Origin: an uncultured Pedobacter sp.
GTDB lineage: Bacteria; Bacteroidota; Bacteroidia; Sphingobacteriales; Sphingobacteriaceae
Assembly: GCF_946480185.1 (NCBI RefSeq)
Contig: NZ_CAMLIG010000015.1
Coordinates: 1 to 64,000 of the forward strand
DNA: 64,000 nt
Direction of reading: 5' to 3'
Numbering within the stretch: position 1 is the stretch's first letter; each line of letters begins with the position of its first letter. A program made the position numbers and the translations under genes. This document shows positions 36,298 through 45,130 of the stretch, piece by piece. The notes beneath the pieces were generated by a model. The model was not told the origin of the DNA. It saw only the letters and a list, made by a program, of their open reading frames with translations, and made no database searches.

Positions 36298-36612
36298 CAG
36301 TCATAAGCTATCTATTTTACATTTATGTTTAAAATAAGGAGTATATATATTTAAGCAACTGCAATTGGATAAAAATTACGTTGCTTTACTATAAAAATAA
36401 GTTGCAGAAGATCATAAGTGTACTTGTGTTTTTATTTTTTAAGATTTTATTTTAATTTTTGATTAAAAAAAGTTTTAATGATTAGTTATTGCCACGTAAA
36501 TGAATAGTTGCCCCCCTCCGTAAAAAGCACTTTGTTTTTACTATTGCACAGGAAAGAACTTAAACTTTCTGAAACCAGTTATTAGTTTTTATATAACCTA
36601 AATTCTTTTTTT
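36298..36612 (+). promoter_or_regulatory. susC upstream region with a C-run motif
   Basis: 315 bp, AT-rich. The only distinct element is TTGCCCCCCTCCGTAAA (36508-36524), 88 bp before the susC ATG, related to the C-runs upstream of the genes at 28319 and 28631. No exact TAnnTTTG box follows; this fits a promoter that needs an activator such as the HTCS. Confidence 0.45.
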
Positions 36613-39600
36613 ATGAGTAACGTAAAACTACTTAAAAGTATACTCAGCCCATTAAGGCTGTGTTTTTTGTTGATTTTAAGTTTTGCCACCGCTGTAAATA
36701 GCGAAAATGCAATGGCACAGCAAAAATTAAATGTTAAAGGAAAGGTAATATCATCAACAGATGGTATGGGCCTGCCGGGAGTATCGGTACAAGATACCGG
36801 AAACCCAAAAAACGGAGTGGTAACCGATGTAAATGGTAATTACCAAATCAATTTATCTTCTGAAAAATCTGCATTAAAATTTTCTTATTTAGGCTTTAAA
36901 AGTCAACAGATTTTATCAACTGGTAAAACCGTTATCAATGTAAGTTTAGATGAAGACAAAGCAAAACTAGACGAAGTTGTGGTAGTGGGTTATGGCCAAC
37001 AGAAAAAGATAAATAGTACAGGCGCTTCTGAAACTGTTAGGTTTGATGATGCAGTAAATACGCCGGTCACCAATTCGGCGCAGTTAATGTATGGCAAATT
37101 TTCCGGCGTTCAAATTACCCAAGCAAGTGGTTTACCGGGTTCAGATGGTTCTGCAATAACTATCAGGGGCTTAGGTACTTTTGGATCCTCAAATCCCTTG
37201 GTGGTTATTGATAATATCCAGTACATCGGTTTAGAAGCTTTTAATAATTTATCACCCTCAGATATTGAGTCGGTATCGGTTTTAAAAGATGCTTCAGCAG
37301 GTGCAATTTATGGAGCAAGAGGTTCAAACGGAGTAATCATAGTAACAACCAAAAAAGGCAAGGCCGGTTCCATGTCTGTCAGTTATAACGGTTATACGGG
37401 TTTCCAGGATGTAACGGTTGTGCCGCAGTATTTAAATGCCGTGAATTATGCAACATTATTAAACGAATATAATGTTAATTTAAATGGTGCTAATGCACCC
37501 GTAAGATATTCGCCGGCTAACATTCAAGCAATTATAGATGGATCTAATCCAGACCAATATGCTAATACTAACTGGGCTAGCGAAATTTTAAGAACTGCAC
37601 CTATTCAAAATCATTATCTGTCTTTTTCTGGTGGTAATGAAAGAACCACTTTTAGGTTATCCGTAGGATATTTAAATCAACAAGCGGTTGTAAGAGGTAA
37701 GTTTCAGTCTGAGAGATATAATTTAAGTTTAAACCTTAATTCTAAAATGAATAAATGGTTAGAGCTATCGAATGTTACCAATACCTATTGGAAAAAATTT
37801 AAAGGTCCTTCCGGCGGGGCAAATGCAATTACAGGAGAAACAGGTATTATTAATCAATTCCAAAGATCTTCACCTACAATTCCAGCATATTACTCAAACG
37901 GAGATTATGGTATTGTTGATGGTTCTTATCAAAATGTAAATTTTAGTTATCCTAATACAAACGCCTTGCGAACTGGTGTTTTGGGAGATAACACAAATGA
38001 TGATATTAATCTTGCAGAAAGATTAGGAGCCAAAATAAATTTCACAAAAGAATTATCTTTTGAAACCAGCGGCGCCTTAAATTTAAGTTACGGTAACGTT
38101 TCTAATTTCAATCCAACTTCTACTACTTATGATTATGCAGGTGCTATAGTAGGGCAAAACTTAGTGAATTCACTAACAAACAGTACCACGTTTGATTATA
38201 AATTACTGAACGAAAACATTTTAAGGTATGCTAAGGTTTTTAATAAAAAACATGATTTTTCTATTCTTGTAGGCCAGTCTGCATCTTATGAAAGAAACGA
38301 TGGTTTTTCCGCCTCTGCACAAGGTTTTCCATCCAATTTCACCCAAGAGTTTGATGCTGGTGGAGTTTTAAATCCTAGTGTGGGGGGCCGACCTGGCGAA
38401 GGTGTCGATAAAGGTGCTAGTGAAGATACTTATCAATCTTTTTTTGGTAGGTTAAATTACAGCTATGGCGGTAAATACTTATTTGAGGCCAACTTGCGGA
38501 GAGACGGTTTTTCAAGATTTGGACCAGGTTACAGAGAAGGTAATTTCCCATCAATATCTGCCGGTTGGAGAATAAGTGAAGAAAAATTTCTTAAAAAAGT
38601 AAATTGGATTTCTGAACTAAAACTAAGGGGAAGCTGGGGTATAAATGGTAATGGGGATATAGATAGGTATATTTATGACCAAAATTTAAATACAAGTCTT
38701 GATTATACATTAGGTAACGGTATTATAGTTAATGGCGTTGCTCAAACCGCCTTAGCCAACAAATCAGTAAGATGGGAATCTGTGGAGCAGTACGATATAG
38801 GTTTGGATGCCGATTTATTTAAAAACGGTTTGTCTGTTACGGCAGATTATTTTAACCGCAGAAGTTACGATATACTTTATAAAAATTTTCCTGTACCGGC
38901 TACTATAGGTGTTACAAATATAGCAGCACAAAATGCGGCCAATATGTTAAACAAAGGTCTTGAGGTATCTTTAAATTACAGAGGAAAATTTAAGGAACTA
39001 AATTACAGTGTGGGTGGCAACTTTACCAATTTTGCTGATAATAAGGTAACCAGCTTGGGTGAAAATGGTAATGAGACCATAAACGGTGAGAGTATTATAA
39101 AAATTGGTGTGCCTTTTAATGCAATTTATGGTTATAAAGTAGTAGGAATTTTTCAAACTGCCGCAGAAGTTGCCGCTGCTCCTCAGCAATTCGGTAGCGT
39201 AAAAACCGCACCTGGAGATTTCCAATATGCAGATTTATCGGGTCCTAACGGTGTGCCGGATGGTAAAATTGATGCACTTGACAGAACGGTGATTGGAAAC
39301 CCTTTTCCAAAATGGACTTACGGATTTAATGCAAATGCAAATTACAAATTATTTGATTTGAGTTTAGTCTTGCAGGGCGTTCAAAGAGTAGATCGTCTTT
39401 TAAATGATAACGGACAACAGCCTTTCCCGGACGGAAGAAACAATGCGTTGTCATATTGGGTAAACCGATGGACGCCAACAAACCCATCAACTACCTTGCC
39501 GCGTGTAGGAGGAGATAATAATACGCAACTTTCTGATTTTTATGTTCAGGATTGTTCTTTTTTACGACTTAAAAATTTAGAATTAGGTTATACTATGCCA

Positions 39601-39777
39601 ACGCTTTTTACTCAAAAATATGGCGTATCTAAAGTAAGAATCTATGTAGGAGCTCAAAATCTTTTAACCTTTACTAAAATGAAGAATTTTGACCCTGAGA
39701 GACAAAGAGGTGGCAATACCGACCAATTAACTCCACTTTATAAAGTTTATACTTTTGGCTTAAATCTTAAATTTTAA
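36613..39777 (+). CDS. SusC/RagA-type TonB-dependent outer-membrane transporter
   Basis: 1054 residues, the size of SusC proteins. Signal peptide ending NAMAQ; CarboxypepD-reg-like domain (NVKGKVISSTDGMGLPGVSV); a TonB-box-like segment LDEVVVVGYGQQKK; plug domain (IRGLGTFGSSNPLVVIDN, SVLKDASAGAIYGARGSNGV); then the 22-strand barrel ending in VYTFGLNLKF. It imports large oligosaccharides together with the SusD lipoprotein encoded 5 bp downstream. The SusC/SusD pair defines the locus as a PUL. Confidence 0.97.
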   Translation: MSNVKLLKSILSPLRLCFLLILSFATAVNSENAMAQQKLNVKGKVISSTDGMGLPGVSVQDTGNPKNGVVTDVNGNYQINLSSEKSALKFSYLGFKSQQILSTGKTVINVSLDEDKAKLDEVVVVGYGQQKKINSTGASETVRFDDAVNTPVTNSAQLMYGKFSGVQITQASGLPGSDGSAITIRGLGTFGSSNPLVVIDNIQYIGLEAFNNLSPSDIESVSVLKDASAGAIYGARGSNGVIIVTTKKGKAGSMSVSYNGYTGFQDVTVVPQYLNAVNYATLLNEYNVNLNGANAPVRYSPANIQAIIDGSNPDQYANTNWASEILRTAPIQNHYLSFSGGNERTTFRLSVGYLNQQAVVRGKFQSERYNLSLNLNSKMNKWLELSNVTNTYWKKFKGPSGGANAITGETGIINQFQRSSPTIPAYYSNGDYGIVDGSYQNVNFSYPNTNALRTGVLGDNTNDDINLAERLGAKINFTKELSFETSGALNLSYGNVSNFNPTSTTYDYAGAIVGQNLVNSLTNSTTFDYKLLNENILRYAKVFNKKHDFSILVGQSASYERNDGFSASAQGFPSNFTQEFDAGGVLNPSVGGRPGEGVDKGASEDTYQSFFGRLNYSYGGKYLFEANLRRDGFSRFGPGYREGNFPSISAGWRISEEKFLKKVNWISELKLRGSWGINGNGDIDRYIYDQNLNTSLDYTLGNGIIVNGVAQTALANKSVRWESVEQYDIGLDADLFKNGLSVTADYFNRRSYDILYKNFPVPATIGVTNIAAQNAANMLNKGLEVSLNYRGKFKELNYSVGGNFTNFADNKVTSLGENGNETINGESIIKIGVPFNAIYGYKVVGIFQTAAEVAAAPQQFGSVKTAPGDFQYADLSGPNGVPDGKIDALDRTVIGNPFPKWTYGFNANANYKLFDLSLVLQGVQRVDRLLNDNGQQPFPDGRNNALSYWVNRWTPTNPSTTLPRVGGDNNTQLSDFYVQDCSFLRLKNLELGYTMPTLFTQKYGVSKVRIYVGAQNLLTFTKMKNFDPERQRGGNTDQLTPLYKVYTFGLNLKF

Positions 39778-39782
39778 AAGAC

Positions 39783-41339
39783 ATGAAAAAAATATTAATT
39801 ATATGTTTCGTACTGGCTTTATCAACAAGCTGTAAGAAAGAGTTATTAGATAAACATTCGCTAACTTCTATTAACGCGGGTACATTTTGGAAAACCGAAC
39901 AGGATGGCAAACTAGGTATCAATGGTATATTGGATGCACTACAAGATAGAACAATGTATAGCGGAACCTTAAATACGTATGATGGTGCAGCAATACCAAT
40001 ATTTGACGGAATAGGAGATAATTGCTATGGGAATTATAAAGCTGAGGGTCCGGGGAATTTTATGATTGCAAACGTGGATCCTTCTGCTCCTTTATTCAAA
40101 GGACTTTGGGTATCAAGCTATAAAGGGATTGCAAGGGCAAACTTAGCTTTAGAAAGTATTCCAAACATCCCATCGTCTGCTATCTCTGATCAAAGTAGAA
40201 AAACTTTAATTGCTCAGGCCTTATTTTTAAGATCATTGTTTTATAGCAATCTTGCGGTTTATTATCAGGATGTACCATTAATTTTAAAATTACAGAATAT
40301 AGGAGAGGCTTTTGTACCGAAAAACACATATCAAGAGGTTTATGATCAAATAATCAAAGATTTAAAGACCGCCGCCAATGATTTGCCACCTTCATATTCT
40401 ACCAATGAGTATGGCTATCCAACAAAAGATGCGGCTTTAGGTCTTTTGGCTAGAATGTATTTATACAACAAAGATTATCAAGGCGTATTAGATGCCATTT
40501 CTCAAATTTCTCCTCGCACATTAAATCCAAGTTACGCTCAGTTATTTACAGAACAAGGAGAGTTTTCAAATGAAATCCTTTTCTCTGTAAGATTTTTTCA
40601 AGACGCATCAAACAACGGAGAATTATTTTCAGGAACTTTTGTCGGTATTCCTAGGGTGAATGTACAGCCAATGCCCAATTTGGTAAAGGACTATTATTGT
40701 ACAGATGGTAAGCCAATAACTGCATCGCCACTGTATAGTCCAGGCACCGCAACTAATAATACTCCTCAAAAAAATAACAGAGATCCAAGGTTGCTTGCAT
40801 CAGTATATTTTAATGGTGATGTTTTTTTAACTAGCCCAGTTACCACATTTAAAGGCAATACTGCCACAACTTATGGTCAAAAAAAATATATTAGGAATGC
40901 ACCATCAGCATCAGGGATAGCAGTTTTTAGTCCTGGAGGTCAAGATTTTATAGTGCTACGTTATGCAGACATACTTTTAATGAAAGCAGAAGCATTAGTA
41001 GAATTAAACCAACTTGGCGGTGTTCCGGCATTGGTTAATCAGGTAAGAGCAAGGGTAAATATGCCAAGCGTTGAAAGCGTTGAAGGAACAAATTTAAGTC
41101 AGGGTACCTTACAAAATATTGTTCGTCATGAGCGCAGGGTTGAGTTAGCATTTGAAGGTTTAAGATTTTTCGACTTAAAACGTTGGGGAAAAATGCAAGA
41201 CGCAGTTGCAAGAGCTGCGGCAGATAACGTGGCCGGATACACACCTATATATAGACCTGGTAAATCAGAAATATTTGCAATACCACAAGTTGAAACACAG
41301 AACAATAAAAATTTAATACAAAACCCGGTTTGGCAATAA
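39783..41339 (+). CDS. SusD/RagB-type glycan-binding surface lipoprotein
   Basis: 518 residues; lipoprotein signal with the lipobox ending STSC (Cys17). Typical SusD parts: the N-terminal tetratricopeptide-like region (YKGIARANLALESIPN, LFLRSLFYSNLAVYYQDVPL), GLLARMYLYNKDYQGVL, and the C-terminal VRHERRVELAFEGLRFFDLKRWG, with NPVWQ near the end. Acts as the lid of the SusC barrel and captures the glycan. Follows susC by 5 bp and ends with a strong terminator. Confidence 0.96.
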   Translation: MKKILIICFVLALSTSCKKELLDKHSLTSINAGTFWKTEQDGKLGINGILDALQDRTMYSGTLNTYDGAAIPIFDGIGDNCYGNYKAEGPGNFMIANVDPSAPLFKGLWVSSYKGIARANLALESIPNIPSSAISDQSRKTLIAQALFLRSLFYSNLAVYYQDVPLILKLQNIGEAFVPKNTYQEVYDQIIKDLKTAANDLPPSYSTNEYGYPTKDAALGLLARMYLYNKDYQGVLDAISQISPRTLNPSYAQLFTEQGEFSNEILFSVRFFQDASNNGELFSGTFVGIPRVNVQPMPNLVKDYYCTDGKPITASPLYSPGTATNNTPQKNNRDPRLLASVYFNGDVFLTSPVTTFKGNTATTYGQKKYIRNAPSASGIAVFSPGGQDFIVLRYADILLMKAEALVELNQLGGVPALVNQVRARVNMPSVESVEGTNLSQGTLQNIVRHERRVELAFEGLRFFDLKRWGKMQDAVARAAADNVAGYTPIYRPGKSEIFAIPQVETQNNKNLIQNPVWQ

Positions 41340-41460
41340 AAAATTAAAATTAGGTGTATGGTGTTGTACTATAGTTTATGATTGGTTGTGTTTATATTAA
41401 TTGGTTTACGCACAAACATCTGCACCTAGTTTTAATAGCTATTAAAAATCAATATTTAAG

Positions 41461-41498
41461 AAGCTTATTCTTTCTTTAAAAAAAGAATAAGCTTTTTT
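41461..41498 (+). terminator. Terminator after susCD
   Basis: Perfect 13-bp stem AAGCTTATTCTTT/AAAGAATAAGCTT (41461-41473 and 41482-41494), followed by T residues. The rest of the 314 bp gap (41340-41653) before the next start is AT-rich without a clear promoter match. Confidence 0.9.
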
Positions 41499-41653
41499 AA
41501 AAAACCATGTTTTCTAAACCTATATGCGTTTTAAAGTCTTATTCTCGTGTTTCTGAGTTTTGCAATTTTGTGCGTCCTTTAGTTGCTCAGACAAGCCGAA
41601 AGTTTGATTATTGAGATTTGATATACAGAAAGATTAACCAAATTACTCAACTA

Positions 41654-43348
41654 ATGTCTTTTATTCGCAATTATTGCTACGTCATTGTTTTTTTATCTGT
41701 TATGTTTAATTGCAACATTGCAATTGGCAGTTTAAAATTTAATCTAAAAAACGATATTAAAAGTTCGGTTGCAACAACCTACTATATTCATCCAACATTA
41801 GGTGATGATGCTAACAAAGGAACATCAAAAGCGTTTGCTTTTAAAACACTGGCTCCAATTCAAAAACTAAAACTTACACCGGGTGATAAAATTGTTTTGG
41901 CAAATGGGCAAGTTTATACAGGCAGCTTAAATCTTGTCAATCAACAAGGAAATAAATCAAAGCCTATTGAAATCACATCCATTAAATGGGATGAAAATGA
42001 TAAAGAACAACCCGCAATTATAGATTTTAAAGGTTTAGAGAATGGAATCCTTATTCAGGACTGTAGCTTTTTAGCTATCTCAAATTTACAGCTTACAGCA
42101 AATGGTTACCAAACACCAAATAATTCACAAAAAATGAGGTGTGGAGTTTTAATAACTAATTCCGACAAATCTTTAATGACCAATATCAGCCTAAAACAGT
42201 TGGTTGTTAAAGATGTATATTATGAAAACGCGGGATATAAAAGAGGGGCAGGCGAAGTGAAAAGTGCCAACGGAACCCAAAAATATGGATGGGGAATTAG
42301 GCTAATCAGCGATGATAGCGAAAAACTGTTAAAAAATATCACCATTAGTAATTGTACCATTGCGGATGTTAGTCATACAGGCATTAAACTAACCGGTAAA
42401 GGACAAAACATCAGCGATATAACAATTAGAGATAGCCGAATAGAGAATACTGGTGGTCCTGGTATCCAAATGTCCGAGGTAAATAATATTTATGTAGCCA
42501 ATAATTTAGTTGATCATCCCGGAAGTAATAATGATAGCCGTAAATGGGGTAGGGGAAGTGGTTTGTGGACTTGGGGATCATCAAATATCTTAATTGAGAA
42601 AAACCAGTTTTTAAATGCCAATGGCCCCGGAGACTCTGCGGGCGCACATATTGATTTTAATTGTGATAATGTTGTCATCCAATACAATTTCAGTTATAAC
42701 AATGCAGGAGGATTTTGTGAAATATTGGGGAACAATTATAACTGTGCATATCGCTATAATGTAAGTGTTAATGATGGCTATAGAGTTAAAGGCAAAGACG
42801 GTGCTTTCCAGGAAGGGAAAACTTTATGGTTAAGTGGTTATGTTGGAAATAAAGCGCCACTTAAAGGACCTGTAAACACATATATTTATAACAACACAAT
42901 TTACTGCGATTCAACGATTGTTCCCAAAATCGCTTTCGCTAATAATAGCTCCGGAATATTAATTGCAAACAATATTTTTTACACAAAAAACGACTTTAAA
43001 GCTGTTTTAGGCGATCAGTATAAGCCCGATACAGAAAATAGTCTGATTACTAAAAATGTGATATTTAGCAATAATCTGTTTGCTCACAAATCTTCATGGC
43101 CAAGTGAAGCTTCACTTAAAGACACAAACTCTTTTTACGGCGACCCTATTTTTAAAAATCCGGAATTGGCAAAAATCAATGCCTTTACGCCAAAAAACAT
43201 TAAAATAATACAGCACCACGGAATCGATATTGTTGCGTTCCCTTTCAACAAAACCAAATTAAATTATTCCTTAAAAATGGATAAAGATATTTTGGGAAAT
43301 AAATTGATTGGAAAGCCGAGTCTTGGTGCCATTCAACCATTTGAATAA
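41654..43348 (+). CDS. Secreted right-handed beta-helix protein (candidate lyase or hydrolase)
   Basis: 564 residues from the chosen ATG (MSFIRNYCYV) with a signal peptide ending NCNIAIG; a longer frame starting with TTG at 41618 is less likely. The mature start TYYIHPTLGDDANKGTS...FKTLAPIQ is typical of beta-helix CAZymes (YYV.P.G.D.NPGT). Repeated short rungs follow (NISDITIRDSRIENTGGPGIQM, NIYVANNLVDHPGSNND, NILIEKNQFLNANG, NVVIQYNFSYNNAGGFCEILGNN). A polar cluster HIDFNCDN suggests an active-site face. The fold is used by several polysaccharide lyase and hydrolase families (for example PL6 and GH141); I cannot assign one. It is likely to attack the PUL glycan. 23 bp before a sulfatase gene. 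Confidence 0.7.
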   Translation: MSFIRNYCYVIVFLSVMFNCNIAIGSLKFNLKNDIKSSVATTYYIHPTLGDDANKGTSKAFAFKTLAPIQKLKLTPGDKIVLANGQVYTGSLNLVNQQGNKSKPIEITSIKWDENDKEQPAIIDFKGLENGILIQDCSFLAISNLQLTANGYQTPNNSQKMRCGVLITNSDKSLMTNISLKQLVVKDVYYENAGYKRGAGEVKSANGTQKYGWGIRLISDDSEKLLKNITISNCTIADVSHTGIKLTGKGQNISDITIRDSRIENTGGPGIQMSEVNNIYVANNLVDHPGSNNDSRKWGRGSGLWTWGSSNILIEKNQFLNANGPGDSAGAHIDFNCDNVVIQYNFSYNNAGGFCEILGNNYNCAYRYNVSVNDGYRVKGKDGAFQEGKTLWLSGYVGNKAPLKGPVNTYIYNNTIYCDSTIVPKIAFANNSSGILIANNIFYTKNDFKAVLGDQYKPDTENSLITKNVIFSNNLFAHKSSWPSEASLKDTNSFYGDPIFKNPELAKINAFTPKNIKIIQHHGIDIVAFPFNKTKLNYSLKMDKDILGNKLIGKPSLGAIQPFE

Positions 43349-43371
43349 TTATTAAAATAAATTGTTATCCT

Positions 43372-44907
43372 ATGTTAGTACTTCAAAAATTAAACGTAAG
43401 ACCTTTATTAATGATTGTCGCAATGTTTATCATGACTTTCATGCTAAATTCATGTAAACAAACCCATTCTTCTGATAAAAAAACCAACATCATCATCATT
43501 TATGCTGACGATTTAGGTTACGGAGATTTAAGTTGTTACGGAGCTACAGCGCTACATACGCCAAATATTGATAGTTTAGCTAACCATGGGATAAAATTTA
43601 CCGATGCCCATTGTTCTGCATCAACTTGTACACCATCACGTTTTGCTTTGCTAACCGGTAGTTATGCTTTCAGGAACAATGCAGCCATCCTTCCGGGAGA
43701 TGCGCCCCTAATTATTAATCCAAAAAAAGAGACTATTGCATCGATGCTAAAAAAAGCCGGATATACTACCGGTGTAATTGGCAAATGGCATTTGGGTTTA
43801 GGCAACGGAGCACCAAACTGGAACGGTTCTATAAGTCCCGGACCTTTAGAAATTGGGTTTGACTATAGTTTTTTAATTCCGGCAACGCCAGACCGGGTGC
43901 CCACTGTTTTTGTGGAAAATCACAGTGTCGTTAATCTCGACAAACAAGACCCAATAACCATAAATTATGATAAGAGAATTGGTAATGAACCGATAGGATT
44001 AGAACATCCCGAAATGCTTAAAATGCAGGCCGACAGCCAACATAGCGGAACCATTGTGAACGGCATTAGCAGAATTGGCTTTATGAAAGGCGGGCATAAG
44101 GCTTATTGGAAAGATGAAGATTTTAATACTGTTTTAAATGAAAAAGCAAAAGCATTTATTAACGGAAATAAAGATCAGCCTTTCTTTCTATACTACGCAT
44201 TACCTAATATTCATGTACCCCGGGTAGCCAACGCAAAATTTGCAGGCGTATCAGGTTTGGGCCCTAGAGGTGATGAAATTTTAGAGATGGATTGGATGGT
44301 TGGAGAGTTAATGAAAACCTTAAAAAATTTAGGTATCGAAGACAATACTTTAGTGATTTTTAGCAGTGATAATGGTCCTGTGCTAGATGACGGCTACGCA
44401 GATAAAGCCGTACAGTTATTAGGAAACCATAAACCTGCCGGAATTTATAAAGGCGGAAAATATAGTGCTTATGAAGGCGGAACCCGAGTGCCTACCATTA
44501 CATTTTGGCCAAATAAAATTAAACCCGGAGAAAGCGACGCATTATTTAGTCAGGTCGATTTTTACGCCTCTTTGACATCGATGGTGGGTTTTAAAGGAAA
44601 TAATGCACCGGATAGCGAAAATATGTTATCAGTATTAACGGGCAAATCAAAAACCGGACGGAAACAGATGGTAGAAGAAGCTTTTACCATGTCTTTAAGA
44701 TCGGGTGATTGGAAATACATTGCTCCTTTTAATGGTAAAACACCAGATTGGTTAAAAAATAAAGCGGTGCCCACAGGTTTACAAACAGAACCACAGCTAT
44801 ATAATTTAAAAGACGATCCTACAGAATCACACAATTTGGCAGATCAGTATCCGGATGACTTACAGAAGCTTTCTAAATCTTTAACAGAGATTATGGCGCA
44901 TAAGTAA
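43372..44907 (+). CDS. Sulfatase lipoprotein (S1 family)
   Basis: 511 residues with a lipoprotein signal (lipobox LNSC, Cys28), so membrane-anchored, unlike its soluble paralogue at 24341. Active-site C86-T-P-S-R-F-A-L-L-T-G; IIYADDLGYGD metal motif; VIGKWHLGLG; FSSDNGPV. It shares long blocks with the 24341 sulfatase and probably acts on the same or a similar sulfated sugar, but is AT-rich like the rest of the locus. Follows the beta-helix gene by 23 bp, so likely co-transcribed. Confidence 0.94.
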   Translation: MLVLQKLNVRPLLMIVAMFIMTFMLNSCKQTHSSDKKTNIIIIYADDLGYGDLSCYGATALHTPNIDSLANHGIKFTDAHCSASTCTPSRFALLTGSYAFRNNAAILPGDAPLIINPKKETIASMLKKAGYTTGVIGKWHLGLGNGAPNWNGSISPGPLEIGFDYSFLIPATPDRVPTVFVENHSVVNLDKQDPITINYDKRIGNEPIGLEHPEMLKMQADSQHSGTIVNGISRIGFMKGGHKAYWKDEDFNTVLNEKAKAFINGNKDQPFFLYYALPNIHVPRVANAKFAGVSGLGPRGDEILEMDWMVGELMKTLKNLGIEDNTLVIFSSDNGPVLDDGYADKAVQLLGNHKPAGIYKGGKYSAYEGGTRVPTITFWPNKIKPGESDALFSQVDFYASLTSMVGFKGNNAPDSENMLSVLTGKSKTGRKQMVEEAFTMSLRSGDWKYIAPFNGKTPDWLKNKAVPTGLQTEPQLYNLKDDPTESHNLADQYPDDLQKLSKSLTEIMAHK

Positions 44908-45045
44908 AAAGCTATGAGCAAACTGAATTGAGAGAACAACAATCTGCTTGAACAATTTAGCACCTAACAATGAATAGATATGCCACGCATAATGCCTATT
45001 TAGTTTAGGATATTTGATTTAAACGATAACCAAATTATTTAAACA

Positions 45046-45099
45046 AAACTGATTATTGATTTAATCTCATAAAGATGGAATCAGTTTTAAATCAGTTTT
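45046..45099 (+). promoter_or_regulatory. Hairpin with duplicated right arm, upstream of the GH128-like lipoprotein gene
   Basis: AAAACTGATT (45046-45055) can pair with AATCAGTTTT at either 45079-45088 or 45090-45099, the second followed by a T run. It could be a terminator for the preceding sulfatase operon, or a two-state leader for the next gene (ATG 45131). The shared 16-mer TAACCAATTTAAATTA (45104-45119) follows it. Confidence 0.45.
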
Positions 45100-45130
45100 T
45101 TATTAACCAATTTAAATTAAAAGAAACAAC

